Shown here in pieces: positions 32,072-41,302 of a DNA stretch of 64,000 nt. The stretch lies in contig CAJPQT010000001.1 of the NCBI GenBank assembly GCA_905372865.1, positions 62,001-126,000 of the forward strand. Direction: 5' to 3'. The DNA comes from an uncultured Centipeda sp. GTDB taxonomy: Bacteria; Bacillota; Negativicutes; Selenomonadales; Selenomonadaceae. Made by a program: the position numbers and the translations under genes. Position 1 is the first letter of the stretch; each line of letters opens with the position of its first letter. The notes below the pieces were generated by a model. The model worked only from the letters and a program-made list of their open reading frames with translations. It was not told the DNA's origin and did no database searches.

Positions 32072-33196
32072 ATGGCAGAGAAGGACAATAAAAGAGATAA
32101 GCCGATGACGCGTGAAGAGGCTTTGGAAAATGCACTCAAGCAGATTGAGAAGGCGCATGGAAAAGGAGCGATCATGCGCCTTGGCGAGGCCAAGGCAAAC
32201 ATGAATATCGACGTCATATCGACTGGTATCCTGCCGCTTGATATCGCTCTCGGTGTCGGTGGCATTCCACGCGGACGTATTATCGAAGTCTACGGGCCGG
32301 AATCCTCCGGCAAGACAACGGTCACTCTTCACATGATCGCCGAAGCCCAAAAGGCCGGAGGACTTGCTGCATTCATCGATGCGGAGCATGCACTGGATCC
32401 GGAGTACGCACGTAAATTGGGCGTGAATACGGAGGACCTCCTGATTTCGCAGCCCGATACGGGAGAGCAGGCGCTTGAGATCGTAGATGCGCTTGTGCAC
32501 AGCGGTGCCATTGATATCATCGTTGTGGATTCCGTCGCAGCGCTCGTGCCGAAATCTGAAATTGAGGGGGATATGGGAGCCTCTGTGGTCGGACTCCAAG
32601 CGCGGCTGATGAGCCAAGCAATGCGAAAGTTGACGGGCATCATCAGCAAGACCCGTACCGTTGCCGTCTTTATCAACCAGCTGCGCGAAAAGATCGGTGT
32701 CGCCTATGGTAATCCAGAGACCACAACGGGCGGCCGCGCACTGAAATTCTACGCATCTGTACGCATCGACGTGCGACGTGCGGATTCCATCAAACAGGGA
32801 ACGGAGTCCCTCGGCAATCGCACGCGTGCAAAAATTGTCAAAAACAAAGTCGCACCGCCCTTTAAGACGGCTGAATTCGACATCATATATGGTGAGGGGG
32901 TCTCCCGTCTCGGAAGCATTATCGATATGGCAGTGGAACTGGATATTGTGAACAAGAGTGGCGCATGGTATTCCTACGAGGGAACGCGTCTCGGACAGGG
33001 AAAGGAAAATGCAAAGGCGACCTTGGAGGAACAGCCGGAGCTCATCGCAGAACTTGAAGAAAAGATTCGCACAAAAATTCTTGTCGAAGGTGCAAGTCCC
33101 AAAAAGAAATCATCATCAAAAAGAACCTCTAAGGAAGCCGATCAGGATACAGCAGATACGCCGGATGAGGACATTATCCCGGAGATGGATGAATGA
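32072..33196 (+). CDS. recA: Recombinase RecA
   Basis: 374 residues. It forms filaments on single-stranded DNA for strand exchange and triggers LexA cleavage. Walker A GPESSGKTT (75-83), VVDSVAALVPKSEIEGDMG (Walker B and L1), INQLREKIGV and GNPETTTGGRALKFYASVR (L2 region). The acidic C-terminal tail (QDTADTPDEDIIPEMDE) is normal. RBS AAGGAG. The stop overlaps the recX start by 4 bases. Confidence 0.98.
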   Translation: MAEKDNKRDKPMTREEALENALKQIEKAHGKGAIMRLGEAKANMNIDVISTGILPLDIALGVGGIPRGRIIEVYGPESSGKTTVTLHMIAEAQKAGGLAAFIDAEHALDPEYARKLGVNTEDLLISQPDTGEQALEIVDALVHSGAIDIIVVDSVAALVPKSEIEGDMGASVVGLQARLMSQAMRKLTGIISKTRTVAVFINQLREKIGVAYGNPETTTGGRALKFYASVRIDVRRADSIKQGTESLGNRTRAKIVKNKVAPPFKTAEFDIIYGEGVSRLGSIIDMAVELDIVNKSGAWYSYEGTRLGQGKENAKATLEEQPELIAELEEKIRTKILVEGASPKKKSSSKRTSKEADQDTADTPDEDIIPEMDE

Positions 33197-33687
33197 TCGG
33201 CACACACGATGACACGGTTAAGCGCCCCCGCAAAACAGCGGATAAAACAGCGCTGATGACCGCAGTCGATTATCTTGCACGGCAGGCACACAGCGAAAAG
33301 AGACTGCGTGAGAAACTCGAACACAAAGGATTCCCGGCAGAGGAAATCGACAAAGCTATTGCCCGCCTCATCGAGCGCCATTATCTCGACGATGCCGACC
33401 TCTGTGCACAGCAGTTCATGTATCTCTACAACGAGAGCCGAAACTCCGTTCGTCAGATTTGTACGAAGCTCATGCAGCGCGGATTTGACCATGATCTCGT
33501 ATGGAGCGTTGTACCGGAGGATACCTTTGAGCGTGAGGTTGCCGCGGCGGGGCGTGTACTCACAATGAAGTACAAACCGACAGACAAGACGCAGAAGATG
33601 ATGGCAAACCTTTATCAGAAGGGATTTTCGGTCGATGTGGCACATGCTGCCGTACGGAGCTTTACGGAAGATGCAGAAGAGTACTAA
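33193..33687 (+). CDS. recX: Regulatory protein RecX
   Basis: 164 residues with the three-helix repeats of RecX (AVDYLARQAHSEKRLREKLEHKG, IERHYLDDADLCAQQF, KYKPTDKTQKMMANLYQKGF). It modulates RecA filament activity. Its translation is coupled to recA through the ATGA overlap, the usual arrangement. Confidence 0.92.
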   Translation: MIGTHDDTVKRPRKTADKTALMTAVDYLARQAHSEKRLREKLEHKGFPAEEIDKAIARLIERHYLDDADLCAQQFMYLYNESRNSVRQICTKLMQRGFDHDLVWSVVPEDTFEREVAAAGRVLTMKYKPTDKTQKMMANLYQKGFSVDVAHAAVRSFTEDAEEY

Positions 33688-33700
33688 GAAAGGGACTTCC

Positions 33701-35260
33701 ATGATGAACAGACCCGAAGCCACGGAAATGATTTTGGTGCTGGATTTCGGCGGACAGTATAACCAGCTTATCGCACGACGCGTACGAGAGAATCATGTCT
33801 ATTGTGAAGTCCATCCACATACGTTGTCCATAGACCGTATTCGTGTGCTTTCCCCACGCGGCATTATTCTGACGGGCGGTCCGAACAGCGTCTATGGCGA
33901 GGAAGCCATCACCGCGCCGAAGGAACTGTTTGCCCTGGGGATTCCTGTCCTCGGGATCTGCTACGGTGCGCAGCTGATGGCACATCTCTGCGGCGGACGC
34001 GTCGAAACTGCGCCCACGAGCGAATATGGAAGGACAGAAGTCAACATCACGGACAAATCCGCTCTTCTGTTTGACGGCATTCCGGGAAAGAATATTTGCT
34101 GGATGAGCCACACAGACTACATCAGCAAACTGCCCGCAGGATTTCACACAACAGCAAGCACGCCTGTCTGCCCAATTGCGGCGATGGAGAATCCTGCACA
34201 GCATCTCTATGCCGTACAGTTCCATCCAGAGGTCATGCACACGGAACACGGAACGGAAATGCTGCGAAATTTTGTCTATCATATCTGTAAATGTACGGGA
34301 ACGTGGCGCATGGATTCCTTCGTGCAAAAGACCATCGACGAGCTGCGCGCAAAGATCGGTACGAAACGCGCCCTCTGCGCACTTTCTGGCGGTGTTGACT
34401 CCTCCGTTGCCGCCGTACTGCTCTCCAAGGCAATCGGCAATCAGCTCACCTGTGTCTTTGTCGATCATGGTCTCCTGCGAAAGAATGAAGGGGATGAGGT
34501 CGAAGCTGTTTTCGGAACATCCGGCACATACGATGTCAACTTTATCCGCATCAATGCATGTGATCGCTTTTACGAAAAGCTCAAGGGTGTAACGGAGCCG
34601 GAGCAGAAACGCAAGATCATTGGGGAAGAGTTTATCCGTGTTTTTGAGGAGGCTGCGCACGAGATCGGTGCAGTGGACTTCCTCGTGCAGGGAACGATCT
34701 ACCCCGATGTCATCGAAAGTGGTCTTGGAAAATCTGCTGTCATCAAGTCGCACCACAATGTCGGCGGCCTACCCGACCATGTTGACTTTAAGGAGATCGT
34801 AGAACCCCTGCGTCTTCTCTTTAAGGACGAAGTACGCGCTGCGGGGCGCGAGCTTGGGATTCCGGACTATCTCGTTGACCGTCAGCCGTTCCCCGGCCCC
34901 GGTCTCGGCATCCGCATCATCGGCGAGGTGACAGCCGAGAAGGTTCAGATCGTGCAGGATGCAGATGCCATCTATCGCGAGGAGATTGCAAAGGCGGGCA
35001 TTCAGAAGAATCTCGGACAATACTTTGCCGCGCTTACCAATATGCGATCCGTCGGTGTCATGGGCGATGGGAGAACGTATGACTATGCCGTCGTTCTGCG
35101 TGCAGTCGAAACCAGTGACTTCATGACTGCAGCGGCTGCACAGCTCCCGTGGGAAGTTCTGTCAAAGGTGACCACGCGCATTGTCAACGAGGTACGCGGT
35201 GTCAACCGTGTCCTCTATGACTGCACAGGAAAACCCCCGGCAACCATCGAACTCGAATGA
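33701..35260 (+). CDS. guaA: GMP synthase (glutamine-hydrolysing)
   Basis: 519 residues. It aminates XMP to GMP. The N-terminal class I amidotransferase domain has GICYGAQLM (nucleophile C87) and QFHPEVMHT (His/Glu of the triad); the ATP-pyrophosphatase domain has LSGGVDSSVAA; the C-terminal dimerisation domain has RQPFPGPGLGIRI and RVLYDCTGKPPATIE. AAAGGGA precedes the ATG at 33701 (a second ATG follows directly). There is no guanine riboswitch in the 13 bases before it. Confidence 0.97.
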   Translation: MMNRPEATEMILVLDFGGQYNQLIARRVRENHVYCEVHPHTLSIDRIRVLSPRGIILTGGPNSVYGEEAITAPKELFALGIPVLGICYGAQLMAHLCGGRVETAPTSEYGRTEVNITDKSALLFDGIPGKNICWMSHTDYISKLPAGFHTTASTPVCPIAAMENPAQHLYAVQFHPEVMHTEHGTEMLRNFVYHICKCTGTWRMDSFVQKTIDELRAKIGTKRALCALSGGVDSSVAAVLLSKAIGNQLTCVFVDHGLLRKNEGDEVEAVFGTSGTYDVNFIRINACDRFYEKLKGVTEPEQKRKIIGEEFIRVFEEAAHEIGAVDFLVQGTIYPDVIESGLGKSAVIKSHHNVGGLPDHVDFKEIVEPLRLLFKDEVRAAGRELGIPDYLVDRQPFPGPGLGIRIIGEVTAEKVQIVQDADAIYREEIAKAGIQKNLGQYFAALTNMRSVGVMGDGRTYDYAVVLRAVETSDFMTAAAAQLPWEVLSKVTTRIVNEVRGVNRVLYDCTGKPPATIELE

Positions 35261-35322
35261 CCTAGAATCCTATCTCACCTCCATCGTTATGAATCTTATA
35301 TGTATTATGAAATGAGGGCATT

Positions 35323-36036
35323 ATGAGCATACGAGGTGTAGTTTTTGATGTTGACGACACGCTGTACGATATGGCACAGCCTTTCTATGCGGCTTTGAGA
35401 AGACTTTTTGGGGAGCGCGCCGAGTTCGACCTGCCTGCACTTTTTTTGGCGTTTCGTCAATACAGTGATGAGCGGTTTGAGGAGTCGCAGACCGGAAAAA
35501 TCAGTATGGATGAGTTCTACATCTATCGCATTCGTATGACACTCCAGGAGGCCGGTGTTCAGACGACGGATGCACAGGCGCTGGCATTTCAACGTGTCTA
35601 CATGGGGCTTCAGTATCAGATTAAACTGTCACCGACCATGGTTCGTCTATTGAATGATCTCCGTACACGTGTGAAGCTCGGCATCATCACAAATGGCGAA
35701 TCCACACATCAGCGAAAAAAAATCGAATCCCTCGGCATCTCCAAATGGATGAAGGAGGAGGCGATCATCATCTCAGGCGATCATAAATTCCGCAAACCGG
35801 ATCAGCGTATTTTTCAGCTGATGGAGGAGCGTCTGGAGTTGGATGGGGCACAGCTTCTCCATGTCGGCGACTCCTTTGATCTTGATGTCGCAGGTGCGGT
35901 AGAAGCAGGATGGAACGCTGTCTGGTTCAACCGGCGTAGCCGGAGTGTACCCCAAACCGGAGCAAGCCTTTCCTTTTCCGAAGTTCCCTCAGAGGACATG
36001 CTGCTCTCGGTGGTTATAAAGGCCGTACGCGGGTAG
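35323..36036 (+). CDS. HAD-superfamily hydrolase
   Basis: 237 residues. HAD motifs: FDVDDTLYD (nucleophile D9, D11), IITNGEST (motif II), K of KFRKPDQRIF (motif III) and GDSFDLDVAGA (motif IV). The cap between motifs I and II is helical, as in the YjjG/L-2-haloacid dehalogenase-like group. A small phosphorylated metabolite or nucleotide is the likely substrate; I cannot tell which. Ribosome site GAGGG. Confidence 0.88.
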   Translation: MSIRGVVFDVDDTLYDMAQPFYAALRRLFGERAEFDLPALFLAFRQYSDERFEESQTGKISMDEFYIYRIRMTLQEAGVQTTDAQALAFQRVYMGLQYQIKLSPTMVRLLNDLRTRVKLGIITNGESTHQRKKIESLGISKWMKEEAIIISGDHKFRKPDQRIFQLMEERLELDGAQLLHVGDSFDLDVAGAVEAGWNAVWFNRRSRSVPQTGASLSFSEVPSEDMLLSVVIKAVRG

Positions 36037-36131
36037 TCAATGCTTTGGGAAATAAAAGGGGCTGCTGTATGAGGTAACGCGCAGTGGCCTCATGTTGATT
36101 CAATTTCCATGAAACCACCGTGGATCAAGGG

Positions 36132-36160
36132 TTGACAGCACTACACGAATGTGCTATTAT
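36132..36160 (+). promoter_or_regulatory. Promoter of the rplU operon
   Basis: TTGACA (36132-36137), 17-base spacer, TATTAT (36155-36160). The 90 bases before it (36040-36131) hold nothing clear beyond a weak ATGAGG/CCTCAT hairpin without a T run. Confidence 0.85.
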
Positions 36161-36166
36161 GCTCTA

Positions 36167-36279
36167 ACGTAGGCGTATAGCCTGTTTGGGCGTGAGCCCA
36201 TCCCCAACCGCACGGCGAGGTTATCAATTCGGCGTTGCCGAACCGTAGTCGGCGAGTAACGATATAGGGAGGTGTTTAC
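36167..36279 (+). ncRNA. L21 leader (ribosomal protein leader RNA)
   Basis: About 110 transcribed bases upstream of rplU with three GC-rich hairpins: AGGC/GCCT near 36171, TGGGC/GCCCA near 36188 and TTCGGC/GCCGAA near 36229, ending in AGGGAGGTG. Position and hairpin set agree with the Firmicute L21 leader, by which L21 is thought to control its own operon. I assign it from location and structure, not from an alignment. Confidence 0.75.
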
Positions 36280-36591
36280 ATGTATGCAATCGTAAAGACA
36301 GGCGGCAAGCAGTACAAGGTCGCAGAGGGCGATACCATCTTTGTGGAGAAGCTCGATGCGGGCGAAGGCGAGACTGTCGTATTTGATCAGGTTCTGACTG
36401 TTGTGAGTGATGCCGATGTCAAGATCGGTCGTCCGATGGTGAACGGCGCGAAGGTGACGGGCAAGATCATGTCACACGGCAAGAGTAAGAAGATTCTGAT
36501 CTTCAAGTACAAGGCGAAGTCCAACTACCGTAAGCGTCAGGGACATCGTCAGCCATTCACGAAGGTCGTCATCGAGAAGATTGAGGCGTAA
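36280..36591 (+). CDS. rplU: 50S ribosomal protein L21
   Basis: 103 residues, full length. MYAIVKTGGKQYKVAEGD at the start and YKAKSNYRKRQGHRQPFTKV near the end are diagnostic. First gene of rplU-prp-rpmA, followed by obg and downstream genes. Confidence 0.98.
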   Translation: MYAIVKTGGKQYKVAEGDTIFVEKLDAGEGETVVFDQVLTVVSDADVKIGRPMVNGAKVTGKIMSHGKSKKILIFKYKAKSNYRKRQGHRQPFTKVVIEKIEA

Positions 36592-36594
36592 TGC

Positions 36595-36915
36595 GTGATT
36601 TCGGTTGAGATCTTCACGAACACGGACGAGATGATTACAGGGTATTGTGTCAAGGGACACAGCGGTACGGCAAAGCGCGGTCAAGACATTGTCTGTGCAG
36701 GCGTATCGGCTCTGGCTCAGTCCGCACTGCTCGGAATCATGGAGCACCTGCATCGCACCGTTGACTATGACATTGCGAGCGGAAATCTCAAAATGCGGCT
36801 CTTGGAGCCGCCTGATGATTGTACCGAAGCGATTCTGCGCAGCATGTATATGGGGCTCGCAGAAATTGAGAAGCTCAGCCCAAAGGGTATTCAAATCCAT
36901 GAAGTAAAGGGGTGA
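36595..36915 (+). CDS. prp: Ribosomal-processing cysteine protease Prp
   Basis: 106 residues, GTG start 3 bases after rplU. It removes the N-terminal extension of L27. Catalytic pair H22 (VKGHSGTA) and C34 (DIVCAGVSAL), at the same residue numbers as in Staphylococcus aureus Prp. It lies between rplU and rpmA as in all Firmicutes that have the extended L27. Confidence 0.95.
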   Translation: MISVEIFTNTDEMITGYCVKGHSGTAKRGQDIVCAGVSALAQSALLGIMEHLHRTVDYDIASGNLKMRLLEPPDDCTEAILRSMYMGLAEIEKLSPKGIQIHEVKG

Positions 36916-36920
36916 ACAGA

Positions 36921-37214
36921 TTGTTCTCGTTTGATTTGCAGCTTTTTGCACATAAAAAGGGTGTCAGCTCAACCCGCAACGGCCGCGACAGCCACTCCAA
37001 GCGGCTTGGTGTGAAGGAGCAGGCAGGCACACATGTGACGGCAGGCAGTATCATTGTCCGCCAGCGTGGAACGCATTTCCATCCGGGGCACAATGTCGGA
37101 ATCGGTAAGGATGATACGATCTTTGCAAAGATTGACGGCAAGGTTGCCTTCGAGCGCAAGGGGCGTCATCAGCGCCAGATCAGTGTGTATCCGCTCGCGG
37201 AGGCCGCTGTTTAA
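36921..37214 (+). CDS. rpmA: 50S ribosomal protein L27 with Prp-cleaved leader
   Basis: 97 residues from the TTG at 36921; GTG 36912 is possible but would leave only one base after AAAGG, while TTG has AAAGGGG 8-10 bases upstream and gives a leader MFSFDLQLFA just like the known MLxxxLQxFA motif. Prp should cut after that alanine to expose HKKGVSSTRNGRDS, the flexible N-terminus that reaches the peptidyl transferase centre. A terminator follows. Confidence 0.93.
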   Translation: MFSFDLQLFAHKKGVSSTRNGRDSHSKRLGVKEQAGTHVTAGSIIVRQRGTHFHPGHNVGIGKDDTIFAKIDGKVAFERKGRHQRQISVYPLAEAAV

Positions 37215-37231
37215 TTTTGTTCTATGCGGAT

Positions 37232-37260
37232 GCCTGTACCTTGGTGGTGCAGGCTCTTTT
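37232..37260 (+). terminator. Terminator between rpmA and obg
   Basis: GCCTGTACC (37232-37240) pairs with GGTGCAGGC (37246-37254), one G-U pair, followed by TCTTTT. Possibly leaky, as no promoter for obg is evident. Confidence 0.7.
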
Positions 37261-37274
37261 CTATAGGGGGACGT

Positions 37275-38558
37275 ATGCAGTTCATTGACCGCGCACAGAT
37301 CACAGTAAAGGCAGGAGACGGCGGACATGGAAAATCCGCATTCCGACATGAAAAGTTTATGCCGAAGGGTGGTCCATCAGGCGGAGACGGCGGACGCGGC
37401 GGAGATGTCATCTTTCGCGCCGACCGCAATCTCAATACGCTCCTCTCATTTCGATTTCACCGCAAATTTATTGCGAAAAATGGAGAAAACGGAGAGCACA
37501 AAAATCAATATGGCCGTAACGCGCAACATCTCTACGTCGATGTTCCTCCCGGAACGATTGTGACAGATGAGGCGACGGGAGAAGTTCTTGCCGATCTCAC
37601 GGAGGTCGGCATGGAGACGGTAATTGCACGTGGGGGACGTGGGGGACGCGGCAACGCCAAGTTTGCAAATGCGGCAAACCGTGCCCCATCCTTTGCCGAG
37701 TTCGGTGAACCGGGTGAGAGCCGCAAACTGCGGCTTGAACTCAAACTCCTTGCAGATGTGGGACTTGTCGGCTATCCGAGTGTTGGAAAGTCGAGTCTTG
37801 TCGCCTCCTGCTCTGCGGCACGCCCTGAGATTGCGGACTATCACTTTACAACGTTGACCCCCGTGCTTGGTGTTGTACAGACGGACTATGAGAAAAGTTT
37901 CGTCATGGCGGATATTCCAGGGCTCATTGAGGGAGCGGCGGACGGCGTGGGACTGGGACATGATTTCCTACGCCATGTCGAGCGCACACGCCTCATTCTG
38001 CACATTGTGGATGCCTCCGGCATCGAGGGACGCAATCCCGTTGAGGATTATCATAAAATCAATGCAGAGTTGGCGCGTTATAGTGAGAAAATCGCAAAGC
38101 GCACACAGATCCTCGTGGCAAATAAGATCGACCTCCCGTCCGCAGAGGAACATCTCCCTCGCCTGAAGGAACTCGCCCAACAGGAAGGGATGGAGTTCTT
38201 TGCCATTTCGGCGGCGACGCGTGCCGGGGTACAGGAGCTGATTGATCACGTCGGCGCATGGCTGGAGGCGTACGTCCCGGAACCCGAGGCAGAGGAAGAG
38301 GACGTTGCGGTCTATGACCAGAATGCCGAGGATGATGAGAAGGTGACCATCTCGCGCAATGATGCGGGCGATTTCATCGTTTCCGGCAAGGCGATTGAGA
38401 AGCTCGTCGCGATGACGAATTTCAACAACGATGAGGCGGTACGCCGATTCCAATATATCTGGCGCCTCAAGGGACTGGATGAAAAGCTCCGTGCGCGCGG
38501 CATCAAAGAGGGTATGACCGTTCACATTGGGGATATGGCATTCGACTATCAGGACTAA
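37275..38558 (+). CDS. obg: GTPase Obg (CgtA)
   Basis: 427 residues. Glycine-rich Obg domain (KAGDGGHGKSAFRHEKF, GGPSGGDGGRGGDVIF), GTPase domain with GYPSVGKSS (G1), DIPGLIEGA (G3) and NKID (G4), and a C-terminal OCT domain (TISRNDAGDFIVSG ... FDYQD) typical of Gram-positive types. It acts in 50S assembly and stress response. GGGGG precedes the ATG at 37275. Confidence 0.97.
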   Translation: MQFIDRAQITVKAGDGGHGKSAFRHEKFMPKGGPSGGDGGRGGDVIFRADRNLNTLLSFRFHRKFIAKNGENGEHKNQYGRNAQHLYVDVPPGTIVTDEATGEVLADLTEVGMETVIARGGRGGRGNAKFANAANRAPSFAEFGEPGESRKLRLELKLLADVGLVGYPSVGKSSLVASCSAARPEIADYHFTTLTPVLGVVQTDYEKSFVMADIPGLIEGAADGVGLGHDFLRHVERTRLILHIVDASGIEGRNPVEDYHKINAELARYSEKIAKRTQILVANKIDLPSAEEHLPRLKELAQQEGMEFFAISAATRAGVQELIDHVGAWLEAYVPEPEAEEEDVAVYDQNAEDDEKVTISRNDAGDFIVSGKAIEKLVAMTNFNNDEAVRRFQYIWRLKGLDEKLRARGIKEGMTVHIGDMAFDYQD

Positions 38559-38571
38559 CGGAGGAAGAACG

Positions 38572-38871
38572 TTGCTGCGAAACTCGCTGACAAGCAAACA
38601 GATTCGAAAACTGCGCTCCCTCGGCATGACGGAGGAGGCCATCGTCATGATCGGCAAGGAGGGGGTAACGCCGACCGTTGTTGCTTCTGCACGTGAGGCG
38701 ATCAAGAAACGCGAGCTCATCAAGGTGCGTGTGCTTCAAAATGCGCCGGATGAGCCGGAGGATGCGATCACCGTACTTGCCGAGCGGGCGGATGCGAATC
38801 TCGTTCAGGTAATCGGCAGGAACGGACTGCTCTTTCGACGGAATTTCGAGAAGCCAAGGATCGAGCTATGA
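38572..38871 (+). CDS. yhbY: YhbY family RNA-binding protein (CRM domain)
   Basis: 99 residues. LTSKQIRKLRSLGMTEEAIVMIGKEGVT, then KVRVLQNAP and the GNGLLF-like IGRNGLLFRR are the CRS1-YhbY pattern; the family binds pre-50S particles. Start TTG at 38572 behind GGAGGAAG; the upstream reading frame overlaps obg and lacks a ribosome site. It overlaps proB by 4 bases. Confidence 0.92.
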   Translation: MLRNSLTSKQIRKLRSLGMTEEAIVMIGKEGVTPTVVASAREAIKKRELIKVRVLQNAPDEPEDAITVLAERADANLVQVIGRNGLLFRRNFEKPRIEL

Positions 38872-39992
38872 GTGCGAGAGAGCGTCTGCGCGAGGCAAAG
38901 CGCATCGTTGTGAAGGTGGGGACGAGCACGCTCACACACTCGTCTGGGGGTATGAATCTCCATCGGATCGAGCATCTCGTGCGTGAGCTGATCGATGAGG
39001 CAAATCAGGGGAAGGAGATCCTACTGGTCTCCTCCGGTGCGATTGCGGCAGGGATGAATACACTTGGGCTGAAAGAGCGTCCTGCAGGGATCCCCGCACG
39101 GCAGGCGCTGGCGGCGATTGGACAGGGGGCGCTCCTGCACATTTACGAAAAATTTTTTCATGAGTATGGACGCACAATGGCGCAGGTCCTTCTCACAAAG
39201 GAGAATGCCGCACGCCATCACCAGTATATGAACTCACGCAATGCGCTCCTCGCACTCCTCGGGATGAATGTCATCCCCGTCATCAACGAAAATGATGCTG
39301 TTGCCGTCGATGAGATAAAAATCGGAGACAATGACAATCTATCTGCCGTTGTCGCAGCACTGGTCGATGCAGATGCACTCATTATTCTATCGGACATTGA
39401 CGGTGTCTATACAGCAAACCCGCGTACAGATGCGTCGGCACGGCTCATTTTCGAGATTTCGGAGATCACCCCCGAGATCGAGCGGATTGCCAGCGGTGCC
39501 GGATCTGCGCAGGGAACGGGTGGTATGCAGACCAAGATTGAAGCCGCAAAGATTGCCCAGAACGCAGGTGTGACGATGGTGATTGCACAGGGCAATGCGG
39601 ATGGTGTCATTCGAGGAATCCTGCGCGGTCAAGAGATCGGAACTCTGTTCCCCGCGCGTGAAGCACATCTCAAAACACGCAAAAGTTGGCTCGCATTCGG
39701 AAAGCGTCTCATGGGGGATCTGTCTGTCGATGACGGCTGTGTCGCCGCCATGCGGCATGGCGCAAGTCTATTAGCAGTAGGTGTAACCGGTGTTTACGGT
39801 GATTTTGCAGCAGGGGAGACCGTCCGCATCCTCGGCCCCACGGGGCAGGAGATTGCGCGCGGTATCGCAGCATACAATGCAGCGGATGTTGCACGACTCA
39901 TGGGACACCAGACAACGGATTTTCAAGAGCTCATAACCGATGCGGCGCATGAGGAGATCATCCATCGGGATAATCTGGTACTGATGACATAA
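38868..39992 (+). CDS. proB: Glutamate 5-kinase
   Basis: 374 residues; first step of proline synthesis from glutamate. Amino-acid kinase domain: IVVKVGTSTLTH, LVSSGAIAAGMN, NENDAVAVDEIKIGDNDNLSA and GTGGMQTKIEAA. A C-terminal PUA domain (about 275-370) is present. Translational overlap with yhbY (ATGA). Confidence 0.97.
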   Translation: MSARERLREAKRIVVKVGTSTLTHSSGGMNLHRIEHLVRELIDEANQGKEILLVSSGAIAAGMNTLGLKERPAGIPARQALAAIGQGALLHIYEKFFHEYGRTMAQVLLTKENAARHHQYMNSRNALLALLGMNVIPVINENDAVAVDEIKIGDNDNLSAVVAALVDADALIILSDIDGVYTANPRTDASARLIFEISEITPEIERIASGAGSAQGTGGMQTKIEAAKIAQNAGVTMVIAQGNADGVIRGILRGQEIGTLFPAREAHLKTRKSWLAFGKRLMGDLSVDDGCVAAMRHGASLLAVGVTGVYGDFAAGETVRILGPTGQEIARGIAAYNAADVARLMGHQTTDFQELITDAAHEEIIHRDNLVLMT

Positions 39993-40003
39993 GGGGGGCG
40001 AAT

Positions 40004-41302
40004 ATGCTCGAGCAAGAGATTCGCACACAGGCAGAAGCCGCAAAGGAAGCATCCTATACACTCGCAGGACTTCGGGCTGACGTACGGAATGCAGCACTCT
40101 GCGCAATGGCAGATGCACTGATGGCTCATAGGGATGAGATTCTTCATGCAAATGCCGTAGATGTAGAGGAAGCAGAAAAAGCAGGCATGCGTCTCTCCTA
40201 TCTGGATCGTCTGTGCCTCGATGATGGACGCATTACCTCCATGGCAGATGGGCTTCGTCTGACCGCAGCGCTCCCTGATCCCCTTGGACGAGAGGATTAT
40301 TCTGTGCGCCGTCCAAACGGGCTTGAGATCCGCCGCGTACGTGTCCCACTTGGTGTAGTCGGCATGATCTACGAGGCACGTCCGAATGTAACGTCCGATG
40401 CGATCGGTCTCTGTCTAAAGTCTGGAAATGCCGTCCTCCTGCGTGGAGGCTCCGATGCACTTCGCTCCAACCGTTCCATTGCTGATATTCTCTCACGCGC
40501 TGCATACGATGCCGGTATCCCGACAGGCGCAATCCAGCTGCTCGCAATGAAGGATCGTGCTGCCGTCGATGTCATGACCCATCTGACAGGGCTGCTCGAT
40601 GTCGTCATCCCGCGCGGCGGGGCGGGGCTGATTCACCGCATTGTCGAGAGCAGTATTGTTCCTGTCATAGAGACCGGTGCCGGTGTCTGTCATATCTATG
40701 TGGATCGTGCAGCGGATCTCTCGATGGCACTGCGCATTGTCCAAAATGCAAAGGTTTCGCGCCCCTCTGTGTGCAATGCGGCAGAGACCCTGCTCATCCA
40801 CGAAGAAATTGCGACAGACTTTCTTCCGCAGGTGGCAGAAATGCTTGTCACTGACAGCGTGGAGCTGCGCGGCTGCCCGAAAACCTGTGCCATCCTTCCG
40901 AACATTGTTCCGGCAACTGAGAAGGACTGGGATACAGAGTATGGTGACCTCATCCTTTCGATTCGTATTGTTCATGATCTGGAGGCGGCGATTGCCCACA
41001 TCAATCGCTATAATACAGGACATTCGGAGGCGATCATCACAAATGACATCCGCACAGCCCATGACTTCCAGCAGAAGGCAGATGCGTCGACAGTGTATGT
41101 CAATGCGTCGACACGCTTTACGGATGGCTTTGAGTTTGGCTTTGGTGCAGAGATCGGCATCAGCACACAGAAGCTCCACGCACGCGGGCCGATGGGGCTT
41201 GATGCTCTGACGAGTACGAAATACCTTGTCTATGGGGAAGGACAGATCCGTGAAAATGCATCTTCTCCACAGAAAAAAGAAGCCCACGAATGCGGCGGCT
41301 GA
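40004..41302 (+). CDS. proA: Glutamate-5-semialdehyde dehydrogenase (gamma-glutamyl phosphate reductase)
   Basis: 432 residues; second step of proline synthesis, reducing glutamyl 5-phosphate with NADPH. The motif VCNAAETLLIH carries the catalytic cysteine; GVVGMIYEARPNVTSDA and RFTDGFEFGFGAEIGISTQK are typical. AAGGGGGGC precedes the ATG. The C-terminus has a short extra tail after the usual end (REN... HECGG), whose coding region overlaps the start of the next small gene. Confidence 0.96.
   Translation: MLEQEIRTQAEAAKEASYTLAGLRADVRNAALCAMADALMAHRDEILHANAVDVEEAEKAGMRLSYLDRLCLDDGRITSMADGLRLTAALPDPLGREDYSVRRPNGLEIRRVRVPLGVVGMIYEARPNVTSDAIGLCLKSGNAVLLRGGSDALRSNRSIADILSRAAYDAGIPTGAIQLLAMKDRAAVDVMTHLTGLLDVVIPRGGAGLIHRIVESSIVPVIETGAGVCHIYVDRAADLSMALRIVQNAKVSRPSVCNAAETLLIHEEIATDFLPQVAEMLVTDSVELRGCPKTCAILPNIVPATEKDWDTEYGDLILSIRIVHDLEAAIAHINRYNTGHSEAIITNDIRTAHDFQQKADASTVYVNASTRFTDGFEFGFGAEIGISTQKLHARGPMGLDALTSTKYLVYGEGQIRENASSPQKKEAHECGG

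Noticed and set aside
36040..36131. Hairpin ATGAGG/CCTCAT after the HAD gene as terminator
   Set aside because: Only 6 pairs with a 13-base loop and no T run.
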